From the IMG/VR virus record IMGVR_UViG_3300003321_000368, positions 1-43,111 of that record: DNA of 43,111 nt. The stretch is one strand, 5' to 3'. The notes under the pieces are model-generated. The model saw only the letters and a list, made by a program, of their open reading frames with translations. It had not been told where the DNA came from and searched no databases. This document shows, piece after piece, positions 1 to 7,317 of the stretch. The position numbers were made by a program, and so were the translations under genes. Origin of the DNA: a virus. Each line of letters starts with the position of its first letter. Position 1 is the first letter of the stretch.

Positions 1-1920
1 ATCAAGGACGTCAGCAAGAAGAGTCTTGCTATGTCAGGCCTCGGCGTTGCAATGGTGGCGTTCGCTACGGCTATTGTGATCCTTGCCGGAGCAGTTGCTA
101 TTCTGGGTAAGCTTAAGCCCGAAGAGCTCGTTCAGGGTCTAAAGGCTGTTGGGCTTGTTGTTGGCGGTATTGTTGCAGCCACTGCAATTCTGAGCAAGAC
201 CGGTGGCGGCGCTACGATCCTTGCAACTGCTGCGGCTTTGCTCATTCTGTCGGCGGCTCTTGTGGCCTTTGCTGGAACTCTGAAGTTCTACGCCAATCTC
301 GATTGGGGCATGATCATCGACGGTGGCGGTAAGGCTGCCGCGGTGATTATCGGCATCGGTCTGGCCATGCGTGCGTTCGGCAAATTTGCACTCAGGGGAT
401 CAGTTGGCTTGCTGATTGCTTCGGCGGGCCTCCTGGTCTTGGCAAACGCTCTCGAGAAGATTTCGGGCATCAATGCGGAGGCTCTCAGTAATAGCCTTGT
501 TGCTATTGTCGTGACGTTGGGCGCGGTTGGTCTTGCCGGTAAGGTTCTAGCGAGCGGTGGAGCTCTCGGCCTTCTGGCTGGTGCTGCAGCCATCTTCGTC
601 ATTGCAGCAGCACTCAAGCTGTTGTCGGCCATCCCGGCAGACAAGCTGACAAAGGCATTCGTGTTCATCACGCTGGGTTTCACCGCTCTCGTGATTGCTG
701 CAGGAGCACTGGCTCCTCTTACACCAGTGATGCTGGCGTTCGGTGCTGCGGCATTGCTCGTGGGTCAGGGAATTGCTCTAGCGGGCTTGGGCATCCTTGC
801 CTTTGCCTTTGCTTTGGGCATCATTGCGGTTGTGGGTCCGGCAGCGTTCCAGGCCATCGGCGATGGGGTAACCTTGCTGGTGGATGTTCTTGGAAACTCG
901 CTTGGGACGTTTGCGCTTGCCGCGGCTGCGTTTGTTGCACTCGGGGCCGGCGCAATTATCGGTGGCGCAGGTCTTGTCATTCTGGCAGCGGCTGTTGTCA
1001 TCTTCAGCGCCGCGATTATCGTCCTTGCTGCTGCAATCGTCATCGGTGCGGCCGCGCTTGCGTTGCTTGCGGGCTCTATCGCGCTTCTGCGGGGTCAGAG
1101 TTCGGGAGCAATCGACGACATTATCGGTGCGTTCAAGCGACTGACGAACGTCAAGGAAACTCTGACCAACATCAAGAATGCTGTTGGTGACTGGTTCGCT
1201 GGACTGAAGGAAAAGTTTAACAACGGTCTCACTACCGTCAAGGCGGCAATCTCGGGGATCATCCAAGGAGTCAAAGACAAGCTCTTTGGCTGGATGGACG
1301 ACATGCTGAACTGGGGTAAGGACATCGGCGGAAACCTTCTCGACGGTGTTGTCAACGGCATCGAAGATGCCTGGCATTGGGTCCAGGAGAAGCTCGAGTG
1401 GGTTGCGGATCATATCCCGGGCTGGATCAGAGATCGGCTCGGAATCGAAAGTCCCTCCAAGGTTATGCGAGATGATGTTGGTCAGTGGATCGCTAAGGGT
1501 CTGGCTGACGGAATCTCTAAGCATGCCAATTCAGCAGAAAGGGCATCTGAGGATCTGGCAAACAAGAGCCTGGACGCGATGCGTTTCGCGTTCAACAAGA
1601 GTCGGGCGATGGGCGATTCTCTGGAAGGGATCAAGCCCAAGATCACCCCGGTTCTGGATCTCAGTCAGCTAGCTAGGGACGCCTCCGAGATCAGTGGAGC
1701 CCTGTCCGGACGACACACCATCAATGCTGGAGTATCGGGCCGCAGGGCTCAAGATATTTCGGCAAACGAGAGCCGCCGGCGTGGGATTGAAGCAGCGTCG
1801 ATCAACGAGACGTACAACTTCAACCAAACCATTCTGTCGCCCAAGCCAGCGAACAGGGTGGAAATCTACCGTTCAACCAAGTCTCAAATTGCTCTCTTTA
1901 AGGAGGTGAAGGGCCAGTGA
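1..1920 (+). CDS. Tape measure protein, C-terminal part (5' end outside window)
   Basis: The reading frame is open from base 1 with no initiation site, so only the last 639 residues are seen. Tape measure proteins span the tail tube lumen, set tail length and are ejected with the DNA. The first ~370 residues here are long Ala/Gly/Val/Ile/Leu-rich hydrophobic stretches, several long enough to cross a membrane. The end carries the motif GIESPSKVM followed by GQWIAKGLADGI, which is typical of tape measure C-termini. The distal tail gene follows with a 4-base overlap, the usual siphovirus order. An internal ATG at 31 exists but has no reason to be the start. The family call is confident; length and N-terminal domains cannot be judged. 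Confidence 0.85.
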   Translation: MKDVSKKSLAMSGLGVAMVAFATAIVILAGAVAILGKLKPEELVQGLKAVGLVVGGIVAATAILSKTGGGATILATAAALLILSAALVAFAGTLKFYANLDWGMIIDGGGKAAAVIIGIGLAMRAFGKFALRGSVGLLIASAGLLVLANALEKISGINAEALSNSLVAIVVTLGAVGLAGKVLASGGALGLLAGAAAIFVIAAALKLLSAIPADKLTKAFVFITLGFTALVIAAGALAPLTPVMLAFGAAALLVGQGIALAGLGILAFAFALGIIAVVGPAAFQAIGDGVTLLVDVLGNSLGTFALAAAAFVALGAGAIIGGAGLVILAAAVVIFSAAIIVLAAAIVIGAAALALLAGSIALLRGQSSGAIDDIIGAFKRLTNVKETLTNIKNAVGDWFAGLKEKFNNGLTTVKAAISGIIQGVKDKLFGWMDDMLNWGKDIGGNLLDGVVNGIEDAWHWVQEKLEWVADHIPGWIRDRLGIESPSKVMRDDVGQWIAKGLADGISKHANSAERASEDLANKSLDAMRFAFNKSRAMGDSLEGIKPKITPVLDLSQLARDASEISGALSGRHTINAGVSGRRAQDISANESRRRGIEAASINETYNFNQTILSPKPANRVEIYRSTKSQIALFKEVKGQ

Positions 1921-2750
1921 CAGTATTGCTGAGAACGCCTGTGATCACATCGATCCGGCTTCGTGGGCTTGACCTGGTGAACTTGCCCTTCACCCCCTAC
2001 TCTACGGATGCAGATCCGTATGTGGTGAAGAACATCGACGGGCTTGACCCCCCGGACCAGACTGTGGCAATCGCCAAGACTGGCTCGGGGGGAAGGTTTC
2101 AGGGAATCGAGTCTGATGATCGCGACATCGTTGCGCTCATCATGCTGCACGGAGACGTTAAGAATCTCCGAAACAATCTCTACACCATGCTCAGGACGGG
2201 TTACGACCCAAAGGTCTGGATCGACCTTATGGCTGGTGGAGTTCTTCACTCCACTGTCGAGGCGTACTGCACTCGATTTGAGGCGGCTTTGTTCGCCAAG
2301 GATCCTGCTGTCCAGATCACGCTTCGTTGCCTACAGGACAAGTTCAGGGCTCCTGCGGCTACGTCATACCCCGCATCGGCGCTGAGTGAGACAAATCCCA
2401 ACGTTTACAACCCGGGAACAGCAGAAGCGGGATTCCAGTTCGCTGTTAAGTTCACCGACACAATGAACCACTGGTATTTGCGTGTCGCTGAAGACGACTC
2501 AATTGGGATGACTTTCGACAAGGGCTTCAATATCGGAGACGTTCTTTCGGTCTCTACGATTCCTGGTCAGCGCTATATCCACTGGAACAAGCAAGGAGGA
2601 ACTGTCCAGAACAAAATGGGCATTCTTCGAGAAGACTCTGAGTGGATCACGCTTCACCCCGGCTACAACATCTTCAAGGTTCCTCCGGGGACCACGAAGT
2701 GGCAGTGGAAGGGCCCTTTGTCGTTCACTGCTCAGTACTGGGGGGTCTGA
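1917..2750 (+). CDS. Distal tail protein (Dit-like, siphovirus tail component)
   Basis: This 277-residue protein fits the family that forms the hexameric hub joining the tail tube to the tip. The GTG start overlaps the tape measure stop and has AGGAGGTGA a few bases upstream. The N-terminal part (residues 1-100) shows the phage tail-family pattern: a short beta-rich start, the segment TGSGGRFQGIESDDRDI, then NLRNNLYTML. The C-terminal half (about 140-277) looks like a galactose-binding or jelly-roll type beta domain (YIHWNKQGG, LHPGYNIFKVPPGTTKWQWK). Position after the tape measure and before the Gp37-like gene supports the call. Exact domain limits are inferred. Confidence 0.75.
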   Translation: MTVLLRTPVITSIRLRGLDLVNLPFTPYSTDADPYVVKNIDGLDPPDQTVAIAKTGSGGRFQGIESDDRDIVALIMLHGDVKNLRNNLYTMLRTGYDPKVWIDLMAGGVLHSTVEAYCTRFEAALFAKDPAVQITLRCLQDKFRAPAATSYPASALSETNPNVYNPGTAEAGFQFAVKFTDTMNHWYLRVAEDDSIGMTFDKGFNIGDVLSVSTIPGQRYIHWNKQGGTVQNKMGILREDSEWITLHPGYNIFKVPPGTTKWQWKGPLSFTAQYWGV

Positions 2751-3910
2751 TGGATCTTCTCACGATGAACCGAAACGACTTCTCAGTCAAGGAGCTCGTG
2801 GAGGGATATTCCACTCTCATCTGGACCGAGCGTTACCAACCATGTGGTGATTTCGAGCTCCACACGCAGGATATTGACTATACACGGGACCTTTTACCCG
2901 AACGTAGTCTCTGCACCCTGCTGGACAGCAACGAAGTCATGATGGTGGATTCGCACGAGATCGAGGAGAACGATGACGGGGTGGATGAACTCGTCATCAA
3001 GGGGAGGACTATCGATGCCTTCCTGGAGAACAGGGTTTGGAAGAACGCTCCATATGGCAAGACGGTCAAGATGCAACACAAGTACACTCTCAAGGAAGCT
3101 TGTGCTGCATTGGTCTGGACTGCGGTAGCGAATGGTACGGGGGATGATATTCTCCGTGCGAGCTCTACCTATCCTGCTGGAAACGAGTTGCCTCACGTCG
3201 TTGTGACGGTCTCAATGCCGGCAGGAACCGACGATGGCCCCGTCAAAGCTCGTAAGATCCAGAACGGCAACATATACGAGCAGCTTCTGACTTTCCTGGT
3301 TTCAGGGAAGTTGGGAATTCGCATCATCCGTCCAAATGGAACGACAGGTCGCAAAGTGAATTTCGGAAGCGGCGGTGCTTTCAGCACAGAGCTTGTGGAA
3401 GATATTCTCAACTGTAGGTTTGACATCTACAAGGGCCGCGATCTGACTGATGAAGTGGTATTCAGCTACAAAGCTGGCCATCTTGATCACCCGAAGTATG
3501 TCTTTTCGAGTGCAAAGCTCAAGACCGGTGCGTATGTTGTGGGGGACCCTCGCAACCACTACTACACCGATCCAGACGAACTTCCAGGCACAAACACGGG
3601 CTGGAATCGTCGAGACACTTTCGTAGACGGAGGATCGAAGGAAGACGGTGAAGATGCCGACGACTTCGAAGAGAGTCTTGAAGATCTTGGCCTTCGGGCC
3701 GTGCGCAAAGAAGGCGCTCGCGAACACACGGTGGACGCTCAAATCTCCCCGTTCATCAACTTCAAGTACGGCAAAGATTACCGACTCGGTGATAAAGTCA
3801 AGGTACAAGGAAGATATGGTTCAGCGAACCAGTTCGTGACCGAATTCATTCGCAGCAAAGACGAAAACGGCGAGGTTGGATACCCGACGTTGTCTTCGAA
3901 ACTTTCCTAG
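2750..3910 (+). CDS. Minor tail protein, ReqiPepy6 Gp37-like (tail hub)
   Basis: Starts at the ATG that overlaps the previous stop (TGATG) and encodes 386 residues. The N-terminus (FSVKELVEGYSTLIWTERY, then GDFELHTQ) and the following ELVIKGRTIDAFLENRVW match the Siphovirus ReqiPepy6 Gp37-like family, tail-tip proteins found third in the order tape measure, distal tail, hub. It probably forms the ring below the distal tail protein and may contribute to host contact. An acidic stretch near residues 300-315 (EDGEDADDFEESLEDLG) is a likely flexible linker before a C-terminal OB-like segment (DYRLGDKVKVQGRYG). An ATG at 2642 in the same frame lies inside the previous gene and is not used. Confidence 0.75.
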   Translation: MDLLTMNRNDFSVKELVEGYSTLIWTERYQPCGDFELHTQDIDYTRDLLPERSLCTLLDSNEVMMVDSHEIEENDDGVDELVIKGRTIDAFLENRVWKNAPYGKTVKMQHKYTLKEACAALVWTAVANGTGDDILRASSTYPAGNELPHVVVTVSMPAGTDDGPVKARKIQNGNIYEQLLTFLVSGKLGIRIIRPNGTTGRKVNFGSGGAFSTELVEDILNCRFDIYKGRDLTDEVVFSYKAGHLDHPKYVFSSAKLKTGAYVVGDPRNHYYTDPDELPGTNTGWNRRDTFVDGGSKEDGEDADDFEESLEDLGLRAVRKEGAREHTVDAQISPFINFKYGKDYRLGDKVKVQGRYGSANQFVTEFIRSKDENGEVGYPTLSSKLS

Positions 3911-3928
3911 AAAGGTCAACGAACCAGC

Positions 3929-4156
3929 ATGATGAAGCAGTGGCATTTCAATGTCCTCTTCGTCGTTGGCGTGTTAGGCGCTGTTGTCATGCTGATTGGC
4001 CCAGAGATTGGGCTGGATGTCGGCAAAAATGCCACTGCGGTTACTGGGGTAGGCGCAATCTTGGGCTACGTTCTGACCCAAAAGGAGAAGCTAGTCAAAC
4101 AACCCCCCAACGAGAAGAAGGACCTGCCAAAGAAGGAGGAGGACGATGGCGTTTGA
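3929..4156 (+). CDS. Small two-helix membrane protein, holin candidate
   Basis: 75 residues with two probable membrane segments (about 8-25 and 32-51) and a charged, Lys-rich tail (LVKQPPNEKKDLPKKEEDD). Size, topology and position between tail genes and a Dp-1-type holin fit a lysis-module membrane protein, possibly a second holin or antiholin. Two ATGs are adjacent at 3929 and 3932; the AAAGG at 3911 is rather far from either. No family was recognised beyond the topology, so the holin role is inference from context. Confidence 0.5.
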   Translation: MMKQWHFNVLFVVGVLGAVVMLIGPEIGLDVGKNATAVTGVGAILGYVLTQKEKLVKQPPNEKKDLPKKEEDDGV

Positions 4157-4739
4157 CGACCGATTGCTCGCCCTCTTCGTTGGGCTGTCAATCGGTTTCG
4201 TCTTAGGCTACCTCACTCGACTCATGCAAGGCATGAAAGAGATAAAGGAGGAGTTGGATGAGGTGGACACGATCGTGAAAGAAAACCTCGGAAACCACCA
4301 CGAAGGCAACGAATCCGGGTTCATGCGCTATCCCTGGGTTGCCAACTTTGCAGTTTTGGTAATCGTTGCAATCACGGCTTGGGCAGCGATTGTCAGCCAA
4401 AAGGCGAGCAACGACGTCCAGGCATCTCAAGATCGAATCGAAGAGGTTGTTGTATGTCTTCAGACAACTCTGGCTGATGTGCTGGAGTCTCTGAATGAAC
4501 GGGGAACATACACGACAGAAGTCGCTTCGGCCAACATCGATCTGCAACAGGCGCAGTCGGACTTGTTCGATATTCTGCGTCACAAGCCACCTTACTCTGA
4601 GGAAAGACGGCAGAAAGCCGGTAGAGACTACTACCAGGCTCTGCAGCGGTTCTTGGAAGTGGCACAGAAGAACAGAGGCAAGTTGGTAACTAACCCCTTG
4701 CCCACTGTTCAAGACTTCACCACCTGTTTAGCAAACTGA
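4146..4739 (+). CDS. Membrane protein of the lysis region, unknown function
   Basis: 197 residues. It overlaps the preceding gene by 11 bases and has a strong site (AAGGAGGAGGA) before the ATG. There is one membrane segment at residues 8-24 and a second at about 65-85 (NFAVLVIVAITAWAAIV), with an acidic helical stretch between them (MKEIKEELDEVD). The C-terminal ~110 residues are hydrophilic and helical with two Cys (VVCLQTTL, FTTCLAN). A C-terminal domain after the second helix could lie outside the membrane and act like a spanin-type partner, but this is only inferred from topology and neighbours. Confidence 0.5.
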   Translation: MAFDDRLLALFVGLSIGFVLGYLTRLMQGMKEIKEELDEVDTIVKENLGNHHEGNESGFMRYPWVANFAVLVIVAITAWAAIVSQKASNDVQASQDRIEEVVVCLQTTLADVLESLNERGTYTTEVASANIDLQQAQSDLFDILRHKPPYSEERRQKAGRDYYQALQRFLEVAQKNRGKLVTNPLPTVQDFTTCLAN

Positions 4740-4752
4740 AGGGGAGCGGTAT

Positions 4753-5082
4753 ATGCAAGTGAATAACAAGTGGTACGACCGGCTCAAGCTATTCGTCATG
4801 GTCGTTTGCCCTGGGCTCGCCACAGCCTATCTGGGACTCGACGCTCTTTGGGATCTCCCCAAGGAGAACGAGGTTGCCGGTACCATCGCTGTCGTCGCTA
4901 CGTTCCTGGGGCTCTTTCTGCGGAAAGCGGCTAGCGATTACGACGGCGCTGGTGACTTAGTCCTTCACAAGGACATGCAGGACGGACAGGTCTATCAGAG
5001 CGTCGACTGGAACGAACACCCAGACACGCTCAAGAATGGCCAGAACATCACTCTGAACGTCCGACGCGAAGACATCTCCTAG
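4753..5082 (+). CDS. Holin, Dp-1 type
   Basis: 109 residues. The N-terminus NNKWYDRLKLFVMVVCPGLA, then LGLDALWDLP and GTIAVVATFLGLFLRKA, match the phage Dp-1 holin family. Holins form holes in the cytoplasmic membrane at a set time and release or activate the endolysin. Two membrane helices (about 12-28 and 44-60) are followed by a hydrophilic tail. GGGGAG precedes the ATG by about 10 bases. No endolysin gene lies in the window, so it must be upstream or elsewhere. This is the last gene before the first cassette promoter. Confidence 0.7.
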   Translation: MQVNNKWYDRLKLFVMVVCPGLATAYLGLDALWDLPKENEVAGTIAVVATFLGLFLRKAASDYDGAGDLVLHKDMQDGQVYQSVDWNEHPDTLKNGQNITLNVRREDIS

Positions 5083-5093
5083 ACACCACTGGG

Positions 5094-5118
5094 TCGCAAG
5101 GGATTCATGGCCTATAAT
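5094..5118 (+). promoter_or_regulatory. Cassette promoter P1
   Basis: TCGC begins at 5094 and TATAAT at 5113, exactly 19 nt later, with GGCC directly before the -10 box. The SD of gene 5143 (AAAGGAG) starts 18 nt after the box, so the untranslated leader must be very short. No TTGACA-like -35 box is present. It is the first of 21 such sites in the window. Confidence 0.75.
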
Positions 5119-5142
5119 GAATCCCAATGAAAGGAGACCCCA

Positions 5143-5427
5143 TTGCTGAGCAAAGTCTCGGATGAAGCTCAGAGCCTCGATCTCACGATCAAGACGCTCG
5201 AAGACGACATGCGCTCGATGGATGGGGATTCTGAGGCGTACGCCACCTGCCTGAACCGGCTGGAGAGATTGTACAAGCTCAAGGAGAAGCACTCCAAGAG
5301 AGCTGTCAATCCCGACACCTGGGTCATCGCAGGAGCGAACCTCCTCGGAATCCTCGTCATCGTCGCATACGAACACGGACACGTGATCGGCTCGAGAGCC
5401 CTAAACTTCGCCGGAAAACTCCGCTGA
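5143..5427 (+). CDS. Small coiled-coil membrane protein, conserved in phages
   Basis: 94 residues from a TTG start chosen because AAAGGAG lies 9 nt upstream and no ATG or GTG fits. Residues 1-50 are helical and charged (DLTIKTLEDDMRSM, CLNRLERLYKLKEKHSKR). They are followed by NPDTWVIAGANLLGILVIVAYEH, a single membrane segment, and a short basic end. The NLLGIL-V-YE pattern recurs in small phage membrane proteins of unknown role that I recall from other Gram-positive phages. It is driven by P1 and ends in a clear terminator. Confidence 0.6.
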   Translation: MLSKVSDEAQSLDLTIKTLEDDMRSMDGDSEAYATCLNRLERLYKLKEKHSKRAVNPDTWVIAGANLLGILVIVAYEHGHVIGSRALNFAGKLR

Positions 5428-5452
5428 GGACCGTCAGAAGGACGATATAGGA

Positions 5453-5483
5453 CCCCTGTAGCACAATCTACAGGGGCTCTATA
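5453..5483 (+). terminator. Intrinsic terminator
   Basis: Perfect 9-bp stem, CCCCTGTAG (5453-5461) with CTACAGGGG (5468-5476), a 6-nt loop, then CTATATTTTT. It closes the unit of gene 5143, ten bases before promoter P2. Confidence 0.85.
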
Positions 5484-5492
5484 TTTTTGTGC

Positions 5493-5517
5493 TCGCAATA
5501 CTTACCAGGCCTATAAT
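5493..5517 (+). promoter_or_regulatory. Cassette promoter P2
   Basis: TCGC at 5493, TATAAT at 5512 (19 nt). It is followed by GACCCCAAC and TAGGAG before the ATG at 5540. Confidence 0.75.
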
Positions 5518-5539
5518 GACCCCAACACTAGGAGACCCT

Positions 5540-5776
5540 ATGTTTCAAGACATCGAAGGACATCATTGCTATGTGGTGGAGCTCGCCACTTTCCCTCCGC
5601 CTCTGCCCATCCATGACGGAGGCGATCCATCGCTGACGCTTTATGCAGAAGCCATGAACGCCGCCATCGAATCGGGCCAGATTCGCGAACCCGGAAAGTA
5701 CGGAATCGAGCTCTATCGCCAGCCGATGCCTTACGGAAATGTTCTGAAATACAACGTCTACGAAATCAAGGAGTAG
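5540..5776 (+). CDS. Small hypothetical protein
   Basis: 78 residues beginning MFQDIEGHHCYVVELATF. The start is set by TAGGAG 9 nt upstream; an in-frame ATG at 5489 lies upstream of the promoter box and cannot be on this transcript. The protein is soluble and mixed alpha/beta, with a Pro-rich segment FPPPLPIHDGGDP. No family recognised. It is a single-gene unit between P2 and a GNRA-loop terminator. Confidence 0.6.
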   Translation: MFQDIEGHHCYVVELATFPPPLPIHDGGDPSLTLYAEAMNAAIESGQIREPGKYGIELYRQPMPYGNVLKYNVYEIKE

Positions 5777-5780
5777 ACTA

Positions 5781-5806
5781 GAGAGGCCGCAAGGCCTCTC
5801 TTCTTT
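5781..5806 (+). terminator. Intrinsic terminator with GCAA loop
   Basis: 8-bp stem GAGAGGCC/GGCCTCTC around the tetraloop GCAA, then TTCTTT. The T-tract runs directly into the TCGC element of P3. Confidence 0.85.
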
Positions 5807-5830
5807 CGCGATATTTACTGGGTCTATAGT
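5806..5830 (+). promoter_or_regulatory. Cassette promoter P3
   Basis: TCGC at 5806, -10 box TATAGT at 5825 (19 nt). A GACCCCAAC leader and AGAAGGAG precede the ATG at 5857. Confidence 0.7.
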
Positions 5831-5856
5831 GAAAGACCCCAACAGAAGGAGAAACA

Positions 5857-6027
5857 ATGCTGAAGAAGCTCGCCATCGGTGCCGGACTCGTCCACCTCGG
5901 CTACTGCCTGAACTACATCGACTACTTCGTCGAGTGTGCCAAGTTTGGGTGGAACGAGCCGGACGTGTCTTTGAAGCACCCGTGGCTGACCGCCGACAAC
6001 ATCTACAACCGGAAGTACAAGTCATAA
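5857..6027 (+). CDS. Tiny hypothetical protein (56 aa)
   Basis: Starts at the ATG 7 nt after AGAAGGAG. The sequence begins MLKKLAIGAGLVHLGYCLNY, a weakly hydrophobic helix, and continues with aromatic residues (DYFVECAKFGW) to NRKYKS. It could associate with the membrane, though charged residues interrupt the helix. No family recognised. Promoter P3 and the following terminator make it a complete one-gene unit. Confidence 0.55.
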   Translation: MLKKLAIGAGLVHLGYCLNYIDYFVECAKFGWNEPDVSLKHPWLTADNIYNRKYKS

Positions 6028-6033
6028 TCCCTA

Positions 6034-6059
6034 GGAGAAGCAGCAATGCTTCTCCTTTT
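6034..6059 (+). terminator. Intrinsic terminator
   Basis: 8-bp stem GGAGAAGC/GCTTCTCC with a 6-nt loop and a TTTT tract that merges with the TCGC of P4. Confidence 0.85.
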
Positions 6060-6083
6060 CGCCGGATATTCCATGCCTATAAT
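6059..6083 (+). promoter_or_regulatory. Cassette promoter P4
   Basis: TCGC at 6059, TATAAT at 6078 (19 nt); GACCCCAAAC and AAAGGAG follow. Confidence 0.75.
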
Positions 6084-6105
6084 GACCCCAAACAAAGGAG
6101 ACCGC

Positions 6106-6309
6106 ATGTTTAAGCGAAAGCCGTTCTTCCTTGACACCACCACAGAATTCGGCACGGTTTACTACCGTCGATGGAACCTGAGGCACCAACTCATTGAGTG
6201 GATGCTTCTGAGAGATCCGGTACCAGCAGAAATGCCGGAAACACTGTGGATTGTCAAGCTGAAGTGGCATCGATCACTTATCCCCGGACTTCGTTTCGAC
6301 GAGGCCTAA
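6106..6309 (+). CDS. Small hypothetical protein
   Basis: 67 residues from the ATG after AAAGGAGACCGC. It is basic and rich in aromatic residues (TVYYRRWNLRHQLIEWMLL, LKWHRSLIPG). No signal peptide, membrane helix or metal site is evident. The in-frame ATG at 6046 lies in the preceding terminator and is not used. Confidence 0.55.
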   Translation: MFKRKPFFLDTTTEFGTVYYRRWNLRHQLIEWMLLRDPVPAEMPETLWIVKLKWHRSLIPGLRFDEA

Positions 6310-6313
6310 AGGC

Positions 6314-6337
6314 AGAGCCCGCAAGGGCTCTTGCTTT
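6314..6337 (+). terminator. Intrinsic terminator with GCAA loop
   Basis: 7-bp stem AGAGCCC/GGGCTCT around GCAA, extended by GC/GC with one bulged T, then CTTTT. Confidence 0.8.
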
Positions 6338-6362
6338 TCGCAGATATTTCAAGGCCTATGAT
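6338..6362 (+). promoter_or_regulatory. Cassette promoter P5
   Basis: TCGC at 6338, -10 box TATGAT at 6357 (19 nt). The leader is GACAGACCCAACAAAGGAG. Confidence 0.7.
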
Positions 6363-6387
6363 GACAGACCCAACAAAGGAGACCCCA

Positions 6388-6594
6388 ATGTACCACCCGT
6401 TCAAGAAGCTCGAAACCGCTTGGAACGCTCGTACCCCCGACTACCTCCACCCTCGAACCAAGGCGAATTTCATCTGGCAGCTCAAGCTGACAGCCATGCT
6501 GCTCGTCGTGTTCTGGGCAAAGGAGTCATACGAGCTTTACCGAGAGCGCAAGAAGCGCGAACAGTGGAAGAAGGAACAACCTGCGGAAAGCTGA
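6388..6594 (+). CDS. Small membrane-anchored hypothetical protein
   Basis: 68 residues (start MYHPFKKLETAWNARTPDYL). One probable membrane segment (KLTAMLLVVFWAKESYELY, about residues 34-52) is followed by a very charged tail (RERKKREQWKKEQ), suggesting an inside C-terminus. Start fixed by AAAGGAG 9 nt upstream. Single-gene unit; role unknown. Confidence 0.55.
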   Translation: MYHPFKKLETAWNARTPDYLHPRTKANFIWQLKLTAMLLVVFWAKESYELYRERKKREQWKKEQPAES

Positions 6595-6597
6595 TCA

Positions 6598-6634
6598 AGA
6601 CCCTAGGGCCCATACACGGGCTCTAGGTCTTTTG
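6598..6634 (+). terminator. Intrinsic terminator
   Basis: Long near-perfect stem of 12-13 pairs (AGACCCTAGGGCCC with GGGCTCTAGGTCT) and a TTTT tract, adjoining P6. Confidence 0.85.
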
Positions 6635-6659
6635 TCGCGGGATATTCTGGCCCTATAAT
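6635..6659 (+). promoter_or_regulatory. Cassette promoter P6
   Basis: TCGC at 6635, TATAAT at 6654 (19 nt); GACCCCAACAAAGGAG follows, the most typical form of the leader. Confidence 0.8.
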
Positions 6660-6680
6660 GACCCCAACAAAGGAGAAGAA

Positions 6681-6884
6681 ATGGACCGCATCGTACAGAC
6701 TGCCGTCTCATTCAAGAACCACGTCAAGCGAAACAAGGTTGCTTACCTGATGACAATGGTCGCCGCCGGCGCCATCGCTCTTCAACAGAGCAACGTGAAA
6801 GCGTTTTACGCGTTCTTGGAGGAGAAGGGCATCGACCCGATCGAGTTCTACAGCCCCGAATACTGGGAAGAACTCAATAGCTGA
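6681..6884 (+). CDS. Small hypothetical protein, one hydrophobic helix
   Basis: 67 residues with a hydrophobic segment at about 22-38 (VAYLMTMVAAGAIALQQ) after a basic stretch (FKNHVKRNK), and an acidic end (FLEEKGIDPIEFYSPEYWEEL). This looks like a single-pass protein with the basic side inside. AAAGGAG lies 6 nt before the ATG. No family recognised. Confidence 0.6.
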   Translation: MDRIVQTAVSFKNHVKRNKVAYLMTMVAAGAIALQQSNVKAFYAFLEEKGIDPIEFYSPEYWEELNS

Positions 6885-6888
6885 GACC

Positions 6889-6916
6889 GGGAGAGTCTAC
6901 CTAGGCTCTCCTTTTG
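6889..6916 (+). terminator. Intrinsic terminator
   Basis: GGAGAG/CTCTCC stem with a ~10-nt loop, then TTTTG, just upstream of P7. Confidence 0.75.
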
Positions 6917-6925
6917 TGTATGGCT

Positions 6926-6950
6926 TCGCGGGAATTTCTAGGCCTATAAT
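6926..6950 (+). promoter_or_regulatory. Cassette promoter P7
   Basis: TCGC at 6926, TATAAT at 6945 (19 nt); GACCCCAAACGAAAGG follows. Confidence 0.8.
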
Positions 6951-6973
6951 GACCCCAAACGAAAGGAAAACAC

Positions 6974-7114
6974 GTGGACATCTTCGAACTGATGAGAAAC
7001 ACCTTCCTCTTCCTGGCTTTCATGGCTGTCATGTACATCCCGTACAAGATCGTCATGTTCGTCATCCGAGGAGCCGTCAAGTCGACGAAGAAGACCTACG
7101 CCACACTTCGCTGA
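6974..7114 (+). CDS. Tiny membrane protein (46 aa)
   Basis: GTG start, 8 nt after AAAGG. The protein is MDIFELMRNTFLFLAFMAVM followed by YIPYKIVMFVIRGAVKSTKK; most of it is one long hydrophobic segment (residues 9-31) with a basic C-terminus, so a single-pass inner membrane protein is likely. Function unknown. The last protein gene before the non-coding cluster. Confidence 0.6.
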   Translation: MDIFELMRNTFLFLAFMAVMYIPYKIVMFVIRGAVKSTKKTYATLR

Positions 7115-7121
7115 GGCCGAC

Positions 7122-7153
7122 AACTACACCCTGAAACCTGGGGTGTAGTTTTC
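7122..7153 (+). terminator. Intrinsic terminator
   Basis: Perfect 10-bp stem AACTACACCC (7122-7131) / GGGTGTAGTT (7141-7150) with a 9-nt loop, then TTC. Confidence 0.85.
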
Positions 7154-7160
7154 TGCGCAA

Positions 7161-7185
7161 TCGCGAGAAAAACACGGCGTCTTAT
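7161..7185 (+). promoter_or_regulatory. Cassette promoter P8 (drives non-coding unit)
   Basis: TCGC at 7161 and TCTTAT at 7180 keep the 19-nt distance. The CCCAAC leader, SD and start codon are all missing downstream, unlike the protein cassettes. Confidence 0.55.
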
Positions 7186-7191
7186 GAGAAG

Positions 7192-7306
7192 AGATCCCGT
7201 AAGGGATGCCGACACACTAATGTCCAGGTTCGAATCCTGGGCGGCGTGGTGGCACGGACCAAACAGCCACTTAACGACAACGTTTTAGTTGGGCGTTGTA
7301 CCTCTT
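7192..7306 (+). ncRNA. Candidate small RNA with tRNA-like T-arm
   Basis: Four consecutive stems follow P8 with no usable ORF. They are ATCCC/GGGAT around GTAA (7194-7207); a T-arm CCAGG-TTCGAAT-CCTGG (7224-7240) containing the perfect B-box GGTTCGAATCC; GTGGC/GCCAC (7249-7270); and ACAACG/CGTTGT (7277-7299). ATGCCG (7206) can pair with CGGCGT (7242) to form an acceptor-like helix stacked on the T-arm, although its first two bases compete with the first hairpin. There is no room for normal D and anticodon arms, so it is not a standard tRNA. An attachment site copied from the 3' half of a host tRNA gene is an alternative. Confidence 0.5.
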
Positions 7307-7317
7307 CTCTCCAATTT

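Noticed and set aside
288-1524. Long open frames on the minus strand over the tape measure and other genes.
   Set aside because: They are Ala/Arg-rich or Leu-rich antisense shadows without ribosome sites; no minus-strand gene is supported in the window.
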